64,000 bases of DNA from Polyangia bacterium (GCA_030429545.1 JAUIFF010000004.1:434001-498000); one strand, 5' to 3'; shown: positions 40,714 through 50,038, numbered from the stretch's first letter. Numbers and translations: made by a program. The notes: generated by a model not told the origin, from the letters alone.

Positions 40714-41018
40714 GGGCGGGGCCACAACCGATGCGCCGGGCCGCCGTGTTGTCGATGGCAATGGCGTTTGTCGCCGGGGGTGTCATCCGCATGCTCGGTG
40801 TCGGTGTGAGCTGTCCGCAGCAGCAGGTCACGACTCCGGTGGTCGAGGGCCGCTATGTCGTTGAGGAGGTGGTCGCCCCTGGTGACCTGCAAATGTATTC
40901 GGCAGTCATGGATCTCGGTCCGGACCACATGGTGGTGCGTTACGACCGCGAGGATGGTTCGAGTTGGCAGGTTGTCTACGCGGTTACGGCGAGGACTGTC
41001 GAAGCACTCGAGGACTGA
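40710..41018 (+). CDS. Small membrane-anchored unknown protein
   Basis: 102 residues from a GTG that overlaps the previous stop. An N-terminal hydrophobic segment (AAVLSMAMAFVAGGVIRML) is followed by an extracytoplasmic beta-rich tail (GRYVVEEVVAPGDLQMYSAV, HMVVRYDREDGSSWQVVYAV). No family recognised. A similar design to the preceding gene suggests that the two proteins work together. Confidence 0.5.
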   Translation: MRAGPQPMRRAAVLSMAMAFVAGGVIRMLGVGVSCPQQQVTTPVVEGRYVVEEVVAPGDLQMYSAVMDLGPDHMVVRYDREDGSSWQVVYAVTARTVEALED

Positions 41019-41152
41019 GTTGGAAGCGGCCGACGTCGGCCCTGGGGTATCTCGTAAACGAGAAAGGGGGTCGCATGGGCGACGATTCGTGGACAATCCA
41101 CCACGGGCTTTCACGCCGGCACGCGAGCGCGTAGACTCCCGCGAGGCACGCT

Positions 41153-42088
41153 ATGGCAACTGCACCGCAAGACTCGCAAAAATGGATTGCCGACAAGGTC
41201 GGTTCAGCACCCGTTGTGCTGTTTATGAAGGGCACACGCTTTCAACCCCAGTGCGGGTTTTCGGCCACCGTCGTGGGTATTTTAGACACCCTGCTCGCCG
41301 ACTACGAAACCGTCAACGTGCTCGCCGACCCTAACATCCGCCAGGGGATCAAGGATTTCTCGAACTGGCCGACGATCCCCCAGCTCTACGTCAAGGGGGA
41401 GTTTTTGGGGGGCTGCGACATCGTCCGCGAGATGCATCAAAACGGCGAGTTGGCCCCGGCACTCGGGGTTGCGGACACCCCGGTCGAGCCTCCGGCGTTC
41501 GAGCTTACGCAGGAGGCGGCCACGGTATTCAAGCAGGCCCTCGCCGAGGAGGGGCAGCCGGATCTGTGTATCCACATCGAAATCAATGCCCGCTACCAAA
41601 CCCAACTGGCGATCGAGCCGGCCGACGACGCCGCTGTCACGGTTGTACGCGATGGTCTCACATTCGTGTTTGACCGCCTCAGTGCCCAACGCGCCCGTGG
41701 CATGAAGATCGACTTTGTCGACCAGGGCGGCCAGGCCGGGTTCAAAATCGACAACCCCAACGCCCCTCCTTCGGTCAAACAGATGTCGGTCGACGAGCTC
41801 AAACAAAAACTCGACGCCGGCGAGACGTTTCGCTTTATCGACGTCCGGACACCGCGTGAGCGCGACGTTGCCAGCATTGCTGGCACCGAGCTACTCGACG
41901 ATGAGCTCCACGAGCAACTGATGCAGCTCGACCGCAAAACCCCGCTGGTGTTCCACTGCCACCACGGCGGGCGTAGCAACCAGGCCGCCAACTATTTCCT
42001 GTCCCAGGGTTTTGTCGATGTTGCCAATGTCGTTGGTGGCATCGATGCCTGGTCACTCAAGATCGATGCTAGCGTCCCCCGCTACTGA
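41153..42088 (+). CDS. Monothiol glutaredoxin - degenerate IscA-like - rhodanese fusion
   Basis: 311 residues in three parts. Residues 1-~105 are a Grx4-type monothiol glutaredoxin with CGFS active site ([10 protein letters not shown]), [19 protein letters not shown] and the GSH-binding TIP. Residues ~112-205 resemble an A-type carrier (IscA/HesB) domain ([26 protein letters not shown]), but the three cluster-binding Cys are missing. Residues ~205-311 are a rhodanese with [12 protein letters not shown] and the active-site loop [14 protein letters not shown], Cys present. It probably handles Fe-S clusters or sulfur transfer in the cytoplasm. A lipoprotein gene follows 7 bp later. Confidence 0.9.
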   Translation: MATAPQDSQKWIADKVGSAPVVLFMKGTRFQPQCGFSATVVGILDTLLADYETVNVLADPNIRQGIKDFSNWPTIPQLYVKGEFLGGCDIVREMHQNGELAPALGVADTPVEPPAFELTQEAATVFKQALAEEGQPDLCIHIEINARYQTQLAIEPADDAAVTVVRDGLTFVFDRLSAQRARGMKIDFVDQGGQAGFKIDNPNAPPSVKQMSVDELKQKLDAGETFRFIDVRTPRERDVASIAGTELLDDELHEQLMQLDRKTPLVFHCHHGGRSNQAANYFLSQGFVDVANVVGGIDAWSLKIDASVPRY

Positions 42089-42095
42089 CACGCCG

Positions 42096-42515
42096 ATGCA
42101 ACCTCCACGTCGACCACGCCCCATACACCGGTTTGCCTGGCTGATGGCGATTGCATGTACACAGGTGTTTTGCGGACCGTCCGACCCCTGTGTCGAGCTC
42201 GCCACTGTGATCTGCGACGGCGGTGATGCAGATTATTGCCAAAAGTCGGAGGCGTTTTTAGACAAACGCCTGGTCGGCCCCGACGGCAAGCCGCTGAGTG
42301 GCGAACCTCGCCAGCAGATGTGTGCCGCGATCATGGGCAGTATCGAGGTGATGGGTGCCTATCGCTTTAAGGCCAAACAGGAAATTTTGGGTGAGCCGTT
42401 TTTGGACCTCAGCAAAAAAGCTCGAGATGCCCGGTTAGAGGCCTTCAAAACCCCTGAGCAAAAAGCTGCTGAGGCTGCCGAAGCGGCCAAGGCCGCCAGC
42501 GAAAAAGACCAGTAG
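42096..42515 (+). CDS. Small lipoprotein-like unknown protein
   Basis: 139 residues. The N-terminus RFAWLMAIACTQVFCGPSD is a short signal peptide with Cys candidates for lipidation. The mature part has four more Cys and ends in an Ala/Lys/Glu-rich helix (AAEAAEAAKAASEKDQ). No family recognised. It follows the glutaredoxin fusion by 7 bp and is convergent with the receiver gene. A TGCATGTACA palindrome lies in the signal-peptide codons. Confidence 0.6.
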   Translation: MQPPRRPRPIHRFAWLMAIACTQVFCGPSDPCVELATVICDGGDADYCQKSEAFLDKRLVGPDGKPLSGEPRQQMCAAIMGSIEVMGAYRFKAKQEILGEPFLDLSKKARDARLEAFKTPEQKAAEAAEAAKAASEKDQ

Positions 42516-42522
42516 CTCGGCG

Positions 42523-42978
42523 TTAGAGGCCTTCGCCGGGGAGCATGGCGACTCGCCAGTAGTTGACCAGTGACGATACAACTTGTTTGAGCTGACGAAA
42601 GTCAGAGGGCTTGGCCACGTAGGTACGGGCACCCAAGTGGTAGGCTCGTTTGACATCTTCGCTGCGGCGGCTGGTCGAAAACACGACGATTGGGATTGTC
42701 GCCAAGCCTGGGCGGCTGGCGATCGATTCGAGAAATTCAAAGCCGTTCATCCGCGGCATGTTGAGGTCTAGGAGGACGACGTCCGGGAGTTTTTGTGCCC
42801 GTCCCAGCGAGTCTTCGAGTTTTTCGAGTGCCTCCACCCCGTCGAAGGCGACATTCGACACGCTCGCACCGCCGACCCGCGAGAACATCTCTTGGAGCAG
42901 CACAATGTCGTCGTCGTTGTCGTCGACGAGCATGACATCGAGGTCACTTTGTTGTCCCGTGCGCATGGTTGTTGTCAA
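42523..42978 (-). CDS. Response regulator, Rcp1-like single receiver
   Basis: 151 residues. Acidic cluster VDDNDDD, phosphoacceptor Asp in VVLLDLNMPRMNGFEFL, switch Ser/Thr in VVFSTSRRSEDV and Lys in YVAKPSDF. The sequence pattern is that of Rcp1-type regulators that serve hybrid or phytochrome-like kinases. It overlaps the 3' end of the ethylene-receptor-like kinase gene by 35 bp (or 23 bp from the second ATG), so they form a pair. Confidence 0.92.
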   Translation of the reverse strand: MTTTMRTGQQSDLDVMLVDDNDDDIVLLQEMFSRVGGASVSNVAFDGVEALEKLEDSLGRAQKLPDVVLLDLNMPRMNGFEFLESIASRPGLATIPIVVFSTSRRSEDVKRAYHLGARTYVAKPSDFRQLKQVVSSLVNYWRVAMLPGEGL

Positions 42979-44062
42979 ACGTCAGGTAGAACTCGGCACC
43001 GCCACCTTGGCGAGGAGCAGCCCAGGCCGCACCCCCATGGCGCTCGGCGATGGTCCGCACAATCGCTAGCCCGGCGCCTGTGCCATCGATTGTACGCCCG
43101 ACGCCGCGGCTAAACATCTGAAAGATTGTGTCCTCGTGTCCGGGTTCAATGCCGGGACCACGGTCTGCAATCACGATTCCGTTGTCGCCGTAGCCCCGAA
43201 TCTCCACATTCGGCGGAACATCGCCACAAAATTTCCGGGCATTCGACAACAGGTTCGCAAGCGCTGTCGTCGCCCACGCACGATTGGCGCGGAGGTCTGG
43301 CAAAGGAGTGATAATTTTCACAGTTCCCGGTTCGGTGTCGGGGTCCCAGCCGATGCGCTCGAGGGCCGCAGCCACGACCTCGCTGGCCGGGATCGACTCA
43401 CTGGCCAGGTCGAGCTGTCGCGCCCGGCACATCAGCATGATGTCGTCGAGCAGTTTGTCCATCCGGTCGGCCCCGCGTTGCACCCGTTGTAGGTGTGCCG
43501 CGGCCTGGCGATCGAGCGAGGACTCCTCGACGAGGCGCGAGAAGTTTTGAATCGCACGAACCGGCGTGCGCAGGTCGTGGGACGTGATGTGCAACAACAT
43601 CTCGAGGTCACGGTTGCGTTGCAACAACTGCTCTTCGGCTCGTTTACGTTCTTTGACTTCGTTGGCCAGACGCTCGTTGATGGCCTGGAGGCCAGGTAGG
43701 CGCAGGGCGGCCGGCAACACCGGAATCAGGGCCAAAACGGTGGCCCACGAGGAAATCGCAATCACGACCTTGCCGAGGGCCGAAAGCCGGTACCAGGGAA
43801 ACCAAAACAGCGATGCATCGATAAGGTGTCCCGTACCACAGGAAAGAATGAACAGACCGAATAGCCAGAACACCGTTGGAAATGGGACATCACGCCGCTT
43901 GCGCAGGAACCATACAAGCAACACGGGGATCGCGAAGTAGGCGCCAAAGATCAACAGGTCGCAAACGATGTGTATCCACCCGTGGAGGTCGGTCCACTGG
44001 CCACAGGTCCATCGCGGTGGGAACCCAGAGGTGTCAAAAAGCAGATCTAGCGGGTTTTGCAT
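42944..44062 (-). CDS. ETR1-like (ethylene-receptor-type) membrane histidine kinase
   Basis: 372 residues. Residues ~25-115 form three membrane helices that align without gaps to the ethylene-binding domain of plant ETR1 with an offset of 10: Asp35, Tyr42, Ile45, Pro46, Phe68, Phe71, Ile72 and the copper ligands Cys75 and His79 (SCGTGHLID) correspond to Asp25, Tyr32, Ile35, Pro36, Phe58, Phe61, Ile62, Cys65 and His69. A coiled coil follows, then HisKA with ITSHDLRTPVRA and HATPase with NLLSNARKF, DRGPGIEP and GTGAGLAIV. It lacks a GAF domain. Copper-dependent binding of ethylene or another small ligand is inferred. Pairs with the downstream receiver. Confidence 0.92.
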   Translation of the reverse strand: MQNPLDLLFDTSGFPPRWTCGQWTDLHGWIHIVCDLLIFGAYFAIPVLLVWFLRKRRDVPFPTVFWLFGLFILSCGTGHLIDASLFWFPWYRLSALGKVVIAISSWATVLALIPVLPAALRLPGLQAINERLANEVKERKRAEEQLLQRNRDLEMLLHITSHDLRTPVRAIQNFSRLVEESSLDRQAAAHLQRVQRGADRMDKLLDDIMLMCRARQLDLASESIPASEVVAAALERIGWDPDTEPGTVKIITPLPDLRANRAWATTALANLLSNARKFCGDVPPNVEIRGYGDNGIVIADRGPGIEPGHEDTIFQMFSRGVGRTIDGTGAGLAIVRTIAERHGGAAWAAPRQGGGAEFYLTFDNNHAHGTTK

Positions 44063-44571
44063 GGAGACACGGCGAGCGTTCGTTGAGGTCTACATCAGGT
44101 GAGTACTCGTGTCCCAACGGACAGTAGATGCATATACTATCATTGTGACAGAGTGCCAGGTACGCACACTATCTGTGCATGCAGACATCATAGCTTGTGG
44201 AGGATTGTCGACGCGGGCGCGAGCACCTACTGTCGAATTGATACGGAACATGGATAGTCTGGGTCGGCAGCGCGAGATTTTGGAAGTCGTAGGCGAGGAG
44301 CCAACGGGCGTGCATACACGTAGCGAAACGGATAGCCTGCTCGGCGATTGTCGCAGCTCAATGGTTCCCGGAATCGGAGGCACGGTTCCACAACTGTTCC
44401 GCCTGATGCTCAAGCGCCTGCAATTCGCACTTGGCCTCGGAGACTGAGGGCAATCGTAGCAGCTCGTAGCCCGACCGTGACCCCGGGGACAACCGGAAAA
44501 TTTGCGCAGCCATCGGTCCGAGCCAGGAAACTACGATCTGCTCGAGTCGCTGGGCTAAACTCCGGCCACAG
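44063..44571. other. Gene-poor region between the divergent kinase and zf-TFIIB genes
   Basis: 509 bp. Frames of up to ~110 codons exist on both strands but none has a recognisable family or the codon bias of neighbours. The segment 44121-44185 is AT-richer and carries near-palindromes of the TGYANNTRCA type (AGTAGATGCA 44123, TGCATATACT 44129, TGTGCATGCA 44174). It should hold the promoters of both flanking genes. Confidence 0.45.
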
Positions 44572-45192
44572 ATGGGGCGTCCCAGCAAATCGGACTCGGC
44601 GCGACAGCGTGCTCAACGCATCGCCTCGGCGTTGTCGAACCACCTCGGTGAACCACCATCGGTGACAGCCACGAATGGGCGACAAATAGCGTGCTCGAAC
44701 TGCGGGCACCCGATGGAGGTTGTCACCCGCGGTGGGCTCGGCATCGAGATCGACATCTGCGGGGATTGTGGTGGCATCTGGCTCGATGTTGGTGAGCTCG
44801 ACACCCTGCTGGCCGAGGTTGCAGTCGCGCCCGAGCCCGCCGATCGCCAGACCCTGCGCCGCGAGGTCCATGTGCATACAATTGATTCGCAGCTCGGTGT
44901 GGAGTACCGCAAGTGCCCCCGCTGCGCGACGGTCATGATGCGTCGCAATTTCGGTGGGATCAGCGGGGTGATCATCGATGAATGCAGTGTGCATGGGGTG
45001 TTTTTAGACGCCGGCGAGTTGGAAGCATTAGAGACTTTTATCCGCCTAGGTGGGCTCAAACACGGCGAAGAGACCCAGGCAAAGGTCACCGCACGCCAGC
45101 AACGCCAACAGCCAAAGGTCCCGCCGCCCCAGCACCACCGCCCCAGTGGTGGCGGTGCCCTCAGCCAACTGTGGACCCTGCTGTTTGGTTAA
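44572..45192 (+). CDS. Protein with two zf-TFIIB zinc domains
   Basis: 206 residues. Domain 1: CSNCGHPMEV and ICGDCGGIWLDVGEL. Domain 2: CPRCATVMMRR, then IIDECSVHGVFLDAGELE, where Cys and His serve as the second ligand pair. A Gln/Pro-rich tail ends SQLWTLLFG. zf-TFIIB proteins are common but mostly of unknown role. A TGTGCATACA near-palindrome lies between the domains. The gene stands alone. Confidence 0.87.
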   Translation: MGRPSKSDSARQRAQRIASALSNHLGEPPSVTATNGRQIACSNCGHPMEVVTRGGLGIEIDICGDCGGIWLDVGELDTLLAEVAVAPEPADRQTLRREVHVHTIDSQLGVEYRKCPRCATVMMRRNFGGISGVIIDECSVHGVFLDAGELEALETFIRLGGLKHGEETQAKVTARQQRQQPKVPPPQHHRPSGGGALSQLWTLLFG

Positions 45193-45194
45193 AA

Positions 45195-45228
45195 ATGTAG
45201 AGGCATCTATATTCTGGTGCGTCTACAT
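45195..45228 (+). terminator. Possible weak terminator hairpin
   Basis: Arms ATGTAGA (45195-45201) and TCTACAT (45222-45228) plus an inner GCA/TGC pair close a 12-nt loop just after the zf-TFIIB gene; AAATTTT rather than a T-run follows, so termination is uncertain. Confidence 0.35.
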
Positions 45229-45249
45229 GTAAATTTTCGTCGTGCTCCC

Positions 45250-45299
45250 GCTCGAAGCGGTGACCGGACAAGCTGGCCTTCGCGGCAGGACCCGTGAAG
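45250..45299 (+). repeat. Dispersed intergenic repeat, copy 2
   Basis: Starts GCTCGAAGCGGTGACCGGAC, ends GGCAGGACCCGTGAA. Opposite orientation to the copy at 33053-33105. A third, truncated copy GCTCGAAGTGGTGACCG lies at 45359-45375. Confidence 0.75.
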
Positions 45300-45411
45300 C
45301 TCCAGCTCCATCAAAGCTCGTCCGTTACGCCTCTGTGAGTCCGCAACACCGGACTTCCGCTCGAAGTGGTGACCGACGCCAAAGACAGCTAGCGGGGGGT
45401 CTTGTGCTTCA

Positions 45412-47334
45412 CTAGTCGACGTCGAGCAGGGCGTAGGCGTAGATCCCCCGGGGATCGTTGAACGACTGCAACATCTGGGTTTGCTCGGCGATCACCGACA
45501 CGACCTGGGAGTAGGGGCCAAGCGGTTTGAGCGAGACCTGTTCACCTTCGCCAACCAGCTTGGCAACCGTGCCGGCAAACAGGTCTTCCATGAGCCGTTG
45601 GCCAAAAGTTTTGTCTTTTTTGACAAACTCGGTCCGAAACTCGCCGTCGATATTTGCCCGGGCTGCCGCCGAGGCGATGGCTGCGTCGAGCCCTCCCAAG
45701 TTGTCGACAAGTCCGTGGGCCTTGGCATCGATGCCCGACCAAACGCGACCCTGGGCGACCTTATCGACATCCTGTGGGTCCATGTCACGGGCCTGTCCGA
45801 CCGTTTCTAAAAACCGGCGATAGCCATCTTCGATCGCGATTTGCTGGCCCTCGGCAACTTCGGTGGGCAGCGCCCGCATCGGGTCGAGCCCGGCCCGGGG
45901 TGTGGTCGCAACGCCGTCGACATGGACCCCGAGCTTGGCCAGGGGTTTTTGGATCGTCGGGAACATGCCGAAGATACCGATCGAGCCGGTGATGGTTGTG
46001 GGACTGGCCCAGATTTCATCCGAAGCGCAGCTTATCCAGTAGCCGCCCGAAGCCGCGACGCTGCCCATCGAGACAACCACAGGTTTGCCCTGCTCGCGGG
46101 TAAGTTCAAACTCGCGGCGAATCACCTCCGAGGCAAACGCACTGCCGCCGCCGCTATCCACCCGCAACACAAGGGCCTTGATATTTTCGTCGTTGCGAGC
46201 CTTGCGAATCAGCGCTGCCGTCGAATCGCCACCAATCGTGCCCGGTGGCTGGCTGCCGTTTTGGATCGATCCGCGGGCCACAATCACCCCAACCGCGGGC
46301 TTGCTCGGGTCCTCGGGCTCCTTGTTGGCGCGCACATGTTGGAGAAAGGCCCGGCCTGAAATCTGGTGAAAAGAGTGGGTCTTTTCATCCTCGCCAACGA
46401 GTTCGATCAGGCGGGTGCGGACCAGGTCGCGACCTCCGACATGGTCGACAAGACCGGTATCAAGAGCCAGCTTGGAGGTGTCTCCACGGGCACCGATCAG
46501 TCGGCGGTCAAAATGCATCGCATAGTCGGCCAGATCCGTCGCCGAAACCCCGCGGGCCATCGCCACATCTTCGAGGTAGGCATTCCACAAATCGTTCATC
46601 CACTCGAGGTTGGCGGCGCGGGCATTGTCCGACATGCCATTGAGCAAAAACGGCTCTACTGCGCTTTTAAAGGTTCCTACGCGGAAAATGTGCCATTCGA
46701 TCTCGAGCTTGTCGAGGGCGTCGCGAAAGTATGTCCGAAACCGGCCCAGCCCAAACACGGCAACTTCGCCAAGCTCATGTAGATACACCTCATCGGCATG
46801 GGCGGCGAGGTAGTAGGCCGACTGCGAGTAGCTGTCGGCGGTGGCGATGATCTTGCGGCCACTGTCGCGGAATTTTTGCAGGGGCTCGCGCAGCTCCTGA
46901 AGTTTGCTCAGCCCGGCGCCGTTGAGGCGACTGAGGTCGAGGACCAAAACTTTGACCCGCTCGTCTTCGCGGGCTGCGTCGATGGTCTCAATGACATCGC
47001 GCAGCAACGTCTCCTCGGGTTGCTGCCCGGTGAGCATGCCCTGCAGTCGGGCCGACGGGTCGCCGCTGAGTTCCTCGACGAGGGTGCCGCGAGGTTGCAA
47101 CACCACCGCTGTCTCGTCGTGGATCTCCGGGCTGTCGTCGGACATCAGCAGGACAAAGATCGCCACCACCAACCCGATGAACAGCAGGTTGACGACGACC
47201 TTGCGAATACGATCGATGCCACGCCACAGCCACAGCCACAGTTTCCAGGCCCCCTTGGGCAGGCGTCGCAACAGGGTAACGGCGCGTCGGTCGGCGGCCG
47301 GGCGGGGGTCGGGTTGCGCGGGAATCGGGTCCAT
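45412..47334 (-). CDS. sppA: Signal peptide peptidase, long SppA type (S49)
   Basis: 640 residues, like the 67-kDa SppA class with two S49 domains. One N-terminal TM helix (~38-60, VVNLLFIGLVVAIFVLL). Catalytic Lys is in RVGTFKSAVEPFLLNG of the first domain and the nucleophile Ser in GSVAASGGYWIS of the second. It cleaves remnant signal peptides in the inner membrane. ATG 47334 has AGAGGA seven nt upstream and gives MDPIPAQP; earlier in-frame starts lack a ribosome site. Monocistronic as far as can be seen. Confidence 0.94.
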   Translation of the reverse strand: MDPIPAQPDPRPAADRRAVTLLRRLPKGAWKLWLWLWRGIDRIRKVVVNLLFIGLVVAIFVLLMSDDSPEIHDETAVVLQPRGTLVEELSGDPSARLQGMLTGQQPEETLLRDVIETIDAAREDERVKVLVLDLSRLNGAGLSKLQELREPLQKFRDSGRKIIATADSYSQSAYYLAAHADEVYLHELGEVAVFGLGRFRTYFRDALDKLEIEWHIFRVGTFKSAVEPFLLNGMSDNARAANLEWMNDLWNAYLEDVAMARGVSATDLADYAMHFDRRLIGARGDTSKLALDTGLVDHVGGRDLVRTRLIELVGEDEKTHSFHQISGRAFLQHVRANKEPEDPSKPAVGVIVARGSIQNGSQPPGTIGGDSTAALIRKARNDENIKALVLRVDSGGGSAFASEVIRREFELTREQGKPVVVSMGSVAASGGYWISCASDEIWASPTTITGSIGIFGMFPTIQKPLAKLGVHVDGVATTPRAGLDPMRALPTEVAEGQQIAIEDGYRRFLETVGQARDMDPQDVDKVAQGRVWSGIDAKAHGLVDNLGGLDAAIASAAARANIDGEFRTEFVKKDKTFGQRLMEDLFAGTVAKLVGEGEQVSLKPLGPYSQVVSVIAEQTQMLQSFNDPRGIYAYALLDVD

Positions 47335-47575
47335 CAGCAGTCCTCTCAGCGAGTTTGATAGTACTTCCAAGACCGCGCGAGCAAAAGGGCCCGAGGTGAG
47401 CGCTTACCCATGCAAACGCTGTGATGCGCACACAAAATCGGTGAAACAATCGGTTTGCCGCGGGTGTCGGTTAAGGGGGCGCTGAGCGGGAGCGAACCTC
47501 TCCGTTGCCAAAACCGATGATGATACAAGGAATCTAGCGAGCCGCTGCGAAAGTCATGTGTATACAACCGATTGG

Positions 47576-49939
47576 CTAGAACCGGCCTTCAAGATGCAAC
47601 AACAGCCGGTGTTCCTGACGAGGGATACGCTCAAGTGTGCTGTCGCGTTGATCGAGCCAGCCGTACAGGTCGTAGCGCAGGCGCAGTAATACGGTTTTCT
47701 TGATCAGATATGAGGTGTCGAGTGTGCCCCAGATCGACTGTTCTTCGTAGTCGACGAGCTTGAGCCCGCGATTGCGATAACGAACCCGGGCTCGGACACC
47801 CCAGCCCTCGAGTGGATGGGTATTTAAGGTCAGCCACGCCTGGATGTCCTGGCGCAACACACTGGTCGGCATCTGCCCGAGCGGCAAGTCTTCGTTGAGC
47901 CGGTTGTTGTAGCTGATGTCGTCGACAAACCGGTGCTGGTAACGCGGCGTGACGGTGACCTTGCGGTGCGGGACAAACTTGAACGCCGCATTGAGGGTGA
48001 GTTGCTGGCCCTGGCACCCGAGGTCTGGCTCGACCTGTCCGAGCAGACCTCCGGTACTGCCGTCGGCGACATCGGGGTCGTCGACATCTCCGGCGATCGA
48101 CGAGCTTTGCCCACTGAAGTTGCCGTAGCACTGGCCTGGGCCGTTGACGGTGAGGTCGCGGTTGCGGTAGTCGACCCAAAGATCCGGGGTAAACCACTTG
48201 GTGACCTCATGGCCAGCTCGCAGGTAGGTGATGGTTTGCGGGCGCTGAAACTGCGAGTTGGTCCACAGGTTAAACCGTACCTGTAGCCGGGTTTTGCGAT
48301 TGAGTGTGGTCGTGTAACGCATGCGTCCACCAAACTCATCGCGTGCACGTTGGCCCTCAAACTGGTCGGGGGAGGCGAGCGGACGGGCAAACGGGTTGGC
48401 AAAGTTGCGGTCGTAAAACCGCAACACCGTCTCAAACTCATGCTGTCCACCCTTTTTGCCCGGCTTGTCGGTGGTCCAGGTCGCGGTGTGGCGCAGCACA
48501 CCGGCATAGCCACCGCCGGCCGACTCCTCGCTGACGGTGTGCATCGAGTCGAAACTGCGAGATAGCTCAACGGCCAGGTCGCTCCACTTGCGACCCCAGG
48601 CACCATTGACACCGATGGCGCCAAACGGGCCACCAAACGGCGTGCGGTCCCATTCTTGAAAATCGAGGTTGGCACCCTCGGTGTTGAACGCGATCGACGA
48701 GCCGTAGCCGGTGAGGCCGACGTGGGTACGCCGGTTGTAGAAGTAACTGACGTTGCCGCCACCGACGAGCTCGCGGTACATGTTGGGCAGGATCGCGTAG
48801 CTGATTTGGGCCTGCGGGTCGGTCAGGTCTTCGCCGCGCTCATACACCGGCGGGGCTGAGCACCGCGGGTCGTCGTCGTTGCGGGGGTCGGCACAAAACT
48901 CGCGATCGTAGATTTTGTATTGGTAAATGTCGCGGTTTTGGTAGGAGAAAAACCCGTAGGCCTGCATCCAACCAACCGGCAATTTGCCCTTCTTCAGGCC
49001 AATTGCGGCACCCTGGAGGGTTTCTTGCCAGCGAAAGTCCGGGGTGATGTATGTATTTGCAAAATCACCTTCGCACGGGGGGTCGGGCAGCTCACCGCTC
49101 GACCGCCGACAGGCGCGGGTGAGGTCTTGCACCCGCCCGTAAATGACATTGTCGCGGACAAACCCGTTGGGGGCGTAGTTACGTGTATTATCAAACGTTA
49201 GCCGCTCGCCAAAGCCAATGCGGTAGGTACCGGCGATCACTCCCCAGCGCTCGGTATCCCACTGGGCAAAGAACTTGGGCAGCTGTGGGCGCACCTGCTC
49301 GGGCGTCGCCGACAGGGCTCGCCGCACCGGGTCCCAACGGACATCGCCAACCCGCCGGCGGGTGAGGGCCCCGGCGAACCCGACCGTCAGGTGCCGCGCG
49401 GTATGGATTTGCGAGTCCAAAATCATGGGCGGAACCAGCCGGTCCTTGTGCGCCCAGGCGGTGCGGTAGCGGACAAATCCACTGGTCGACATGCGCGGGC
49501 GGGCGGGGTCACGGACCAGCAAAAACGCGGCAATCGAGGCCAGTTGGTCGCGGGTGAGCACATCGGCGATCACCAGCTGGGCCGGGTCACTAATTGTGCC
49601 GACATCTTTTCGATAGCGGAGGATGGCGTCGACATCCTCGTAGCTCATGTTGGGCAGGGTGTAAATCTCGTCGCGCGAGGCCGTGTTGAGGTCGATCCCG
49701 CGGCGCATCAACTCGACCAGGGTCTCAAATGTGTCCGCCGAAATTTGCCCGTTGACGTTGAGCTCGATCAGGTCCTCTTCGGTGTCGACATCGATAAATT
49801 GCTCGTACTCGGCGGCACGTGTTGGCGCGGGCCACAGGCCTCCGACCAGTGCCGATGCGCATACAATTAATTTCGCCCACGGCCGGCGGGCCGGTACGGG
49901 GGGCGTCGAGGCGTGTAGGGCGTGGGGCGGAGTCGGCAC
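47576..49939 (-). CDS. Outer-membrane barrel protein with N-terminal ComEA-like helix-hairpin-helix
   Basis: 787 residues. A signal peptide (KLIVCASALVGGLWPAPTRA) is followed by a helix-hairpin-helix region at ~65-145 (IDLNTASRDEIYTLPNMSYE, AILRYRKDVG, ISDPAQLVIADVLT), the DNA-binding fold of ComEA-type proteins. The remaining ~630 residues show alternating amphipathic strands with Tyr/Trp/Arg girdles (VIAGTYRIGFGERLTF, VRARVRYRNRGLKLVDYEEQ) and the protein ends LHLEGRF, a C-terminal Phe as in BamA-assembled barrels. It is the last gene of the LTD/nuclease set. A channel or receptor that meets DNA at the cell surface is inferred. Confidence 0.85.
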   Translation of the reverse strand: MPTPPHALHASTPPVPARRPWAKLIVCASALVGGLWPAPTRAAEYEQFIDVDTEEDLIELNVNGQISADTFETLVELMRRGIDLNTASRDEIYTLPNMSYEDVDAILRYRKDVGTISDPAQLVIADVLTRDQLASIAAFLLVRDPARPRMSTSGFVRYRTAWAHKDRLVPPMILDSQIHTARHLTVGFAGALTRRRVGDVRWDPVRRALSATPEQVRPQLPKFFAQWDTERWGVIAGTYRIGFGERLTFDNTRNYAPNGFVRDNVIYGRVQDLTRACRRSSGELPDPPCEGDFANTYITPDFRWQETLQGAAIGLKKGKLPVGWMQAYGFFSYQNRDIYQYKIYDREFCADPRNDDDPRCSAPPVYERGEDLTDPQAQISYAILPNMYRELVGGGNVSYFYNRRTHVGLTGYGSSIAFNTEGANLDFQEWDRTPFGGPFGAIGVNGAWGRKWSDLAVELSRSFDSMHTVSEESAGGGYAGVLRHTATWTTDKPGKKGGQHEFETVLRFYDRNFANPFARPLASPDQFEGQRARDEFGGRMRYTTTLNRKTRLQVRFNLWTNSQFQRPQTITYLRAGHEVTKWFTPDLWVDYRNRDLTVNGPGQCYGNFSGQSSSIAGDVDDPDVADGSTGGLLGQVEPDLGCQGQQLTLNAAFKFVPHRKVTVTPRYQHRFVDDISYNNRLNEDLPLGQMPTSVLRQDIQAWLTLNTHPLEGWGVRARVRYRNRGLKLVDYEEQSIWGTLDTSYLIKKTVLLRLRYDLYGWLDQRDSTLERIPRQEHRLLLHLEGRF

Positions 49940-49991
49940 GGGAGCGGGGAGGTGCGAGTCGTGTTTGCAGGTACAAACGTCGCGGGAGATA

Positions 49992-50031
49992 GGCGGAGTC
50001 GGTTGTTGCTTGGCGGAGTCGGCTGTTGTTG
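49992..50031. repeat. Two-copy 20-bp tandem repeat
   Basis: GGCGGAGTCGGTTGTTGCTT and GGCGGAGTCGGCTGTTGTTG, between the nuclease and HhH-barrel genes. A further GGCGGAGTCGG lies nearby at ~49926. Confidence 0.7.
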
Positions 50032-50038
50032 TGAGCGG

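Noticed and set aside
44109..44447. 112-codon plus-strand gene in the 44.1-44.6 kb gap
   Set aside because: Codon use differs from neighbours, no family features, and competing frames exist on the other strand.
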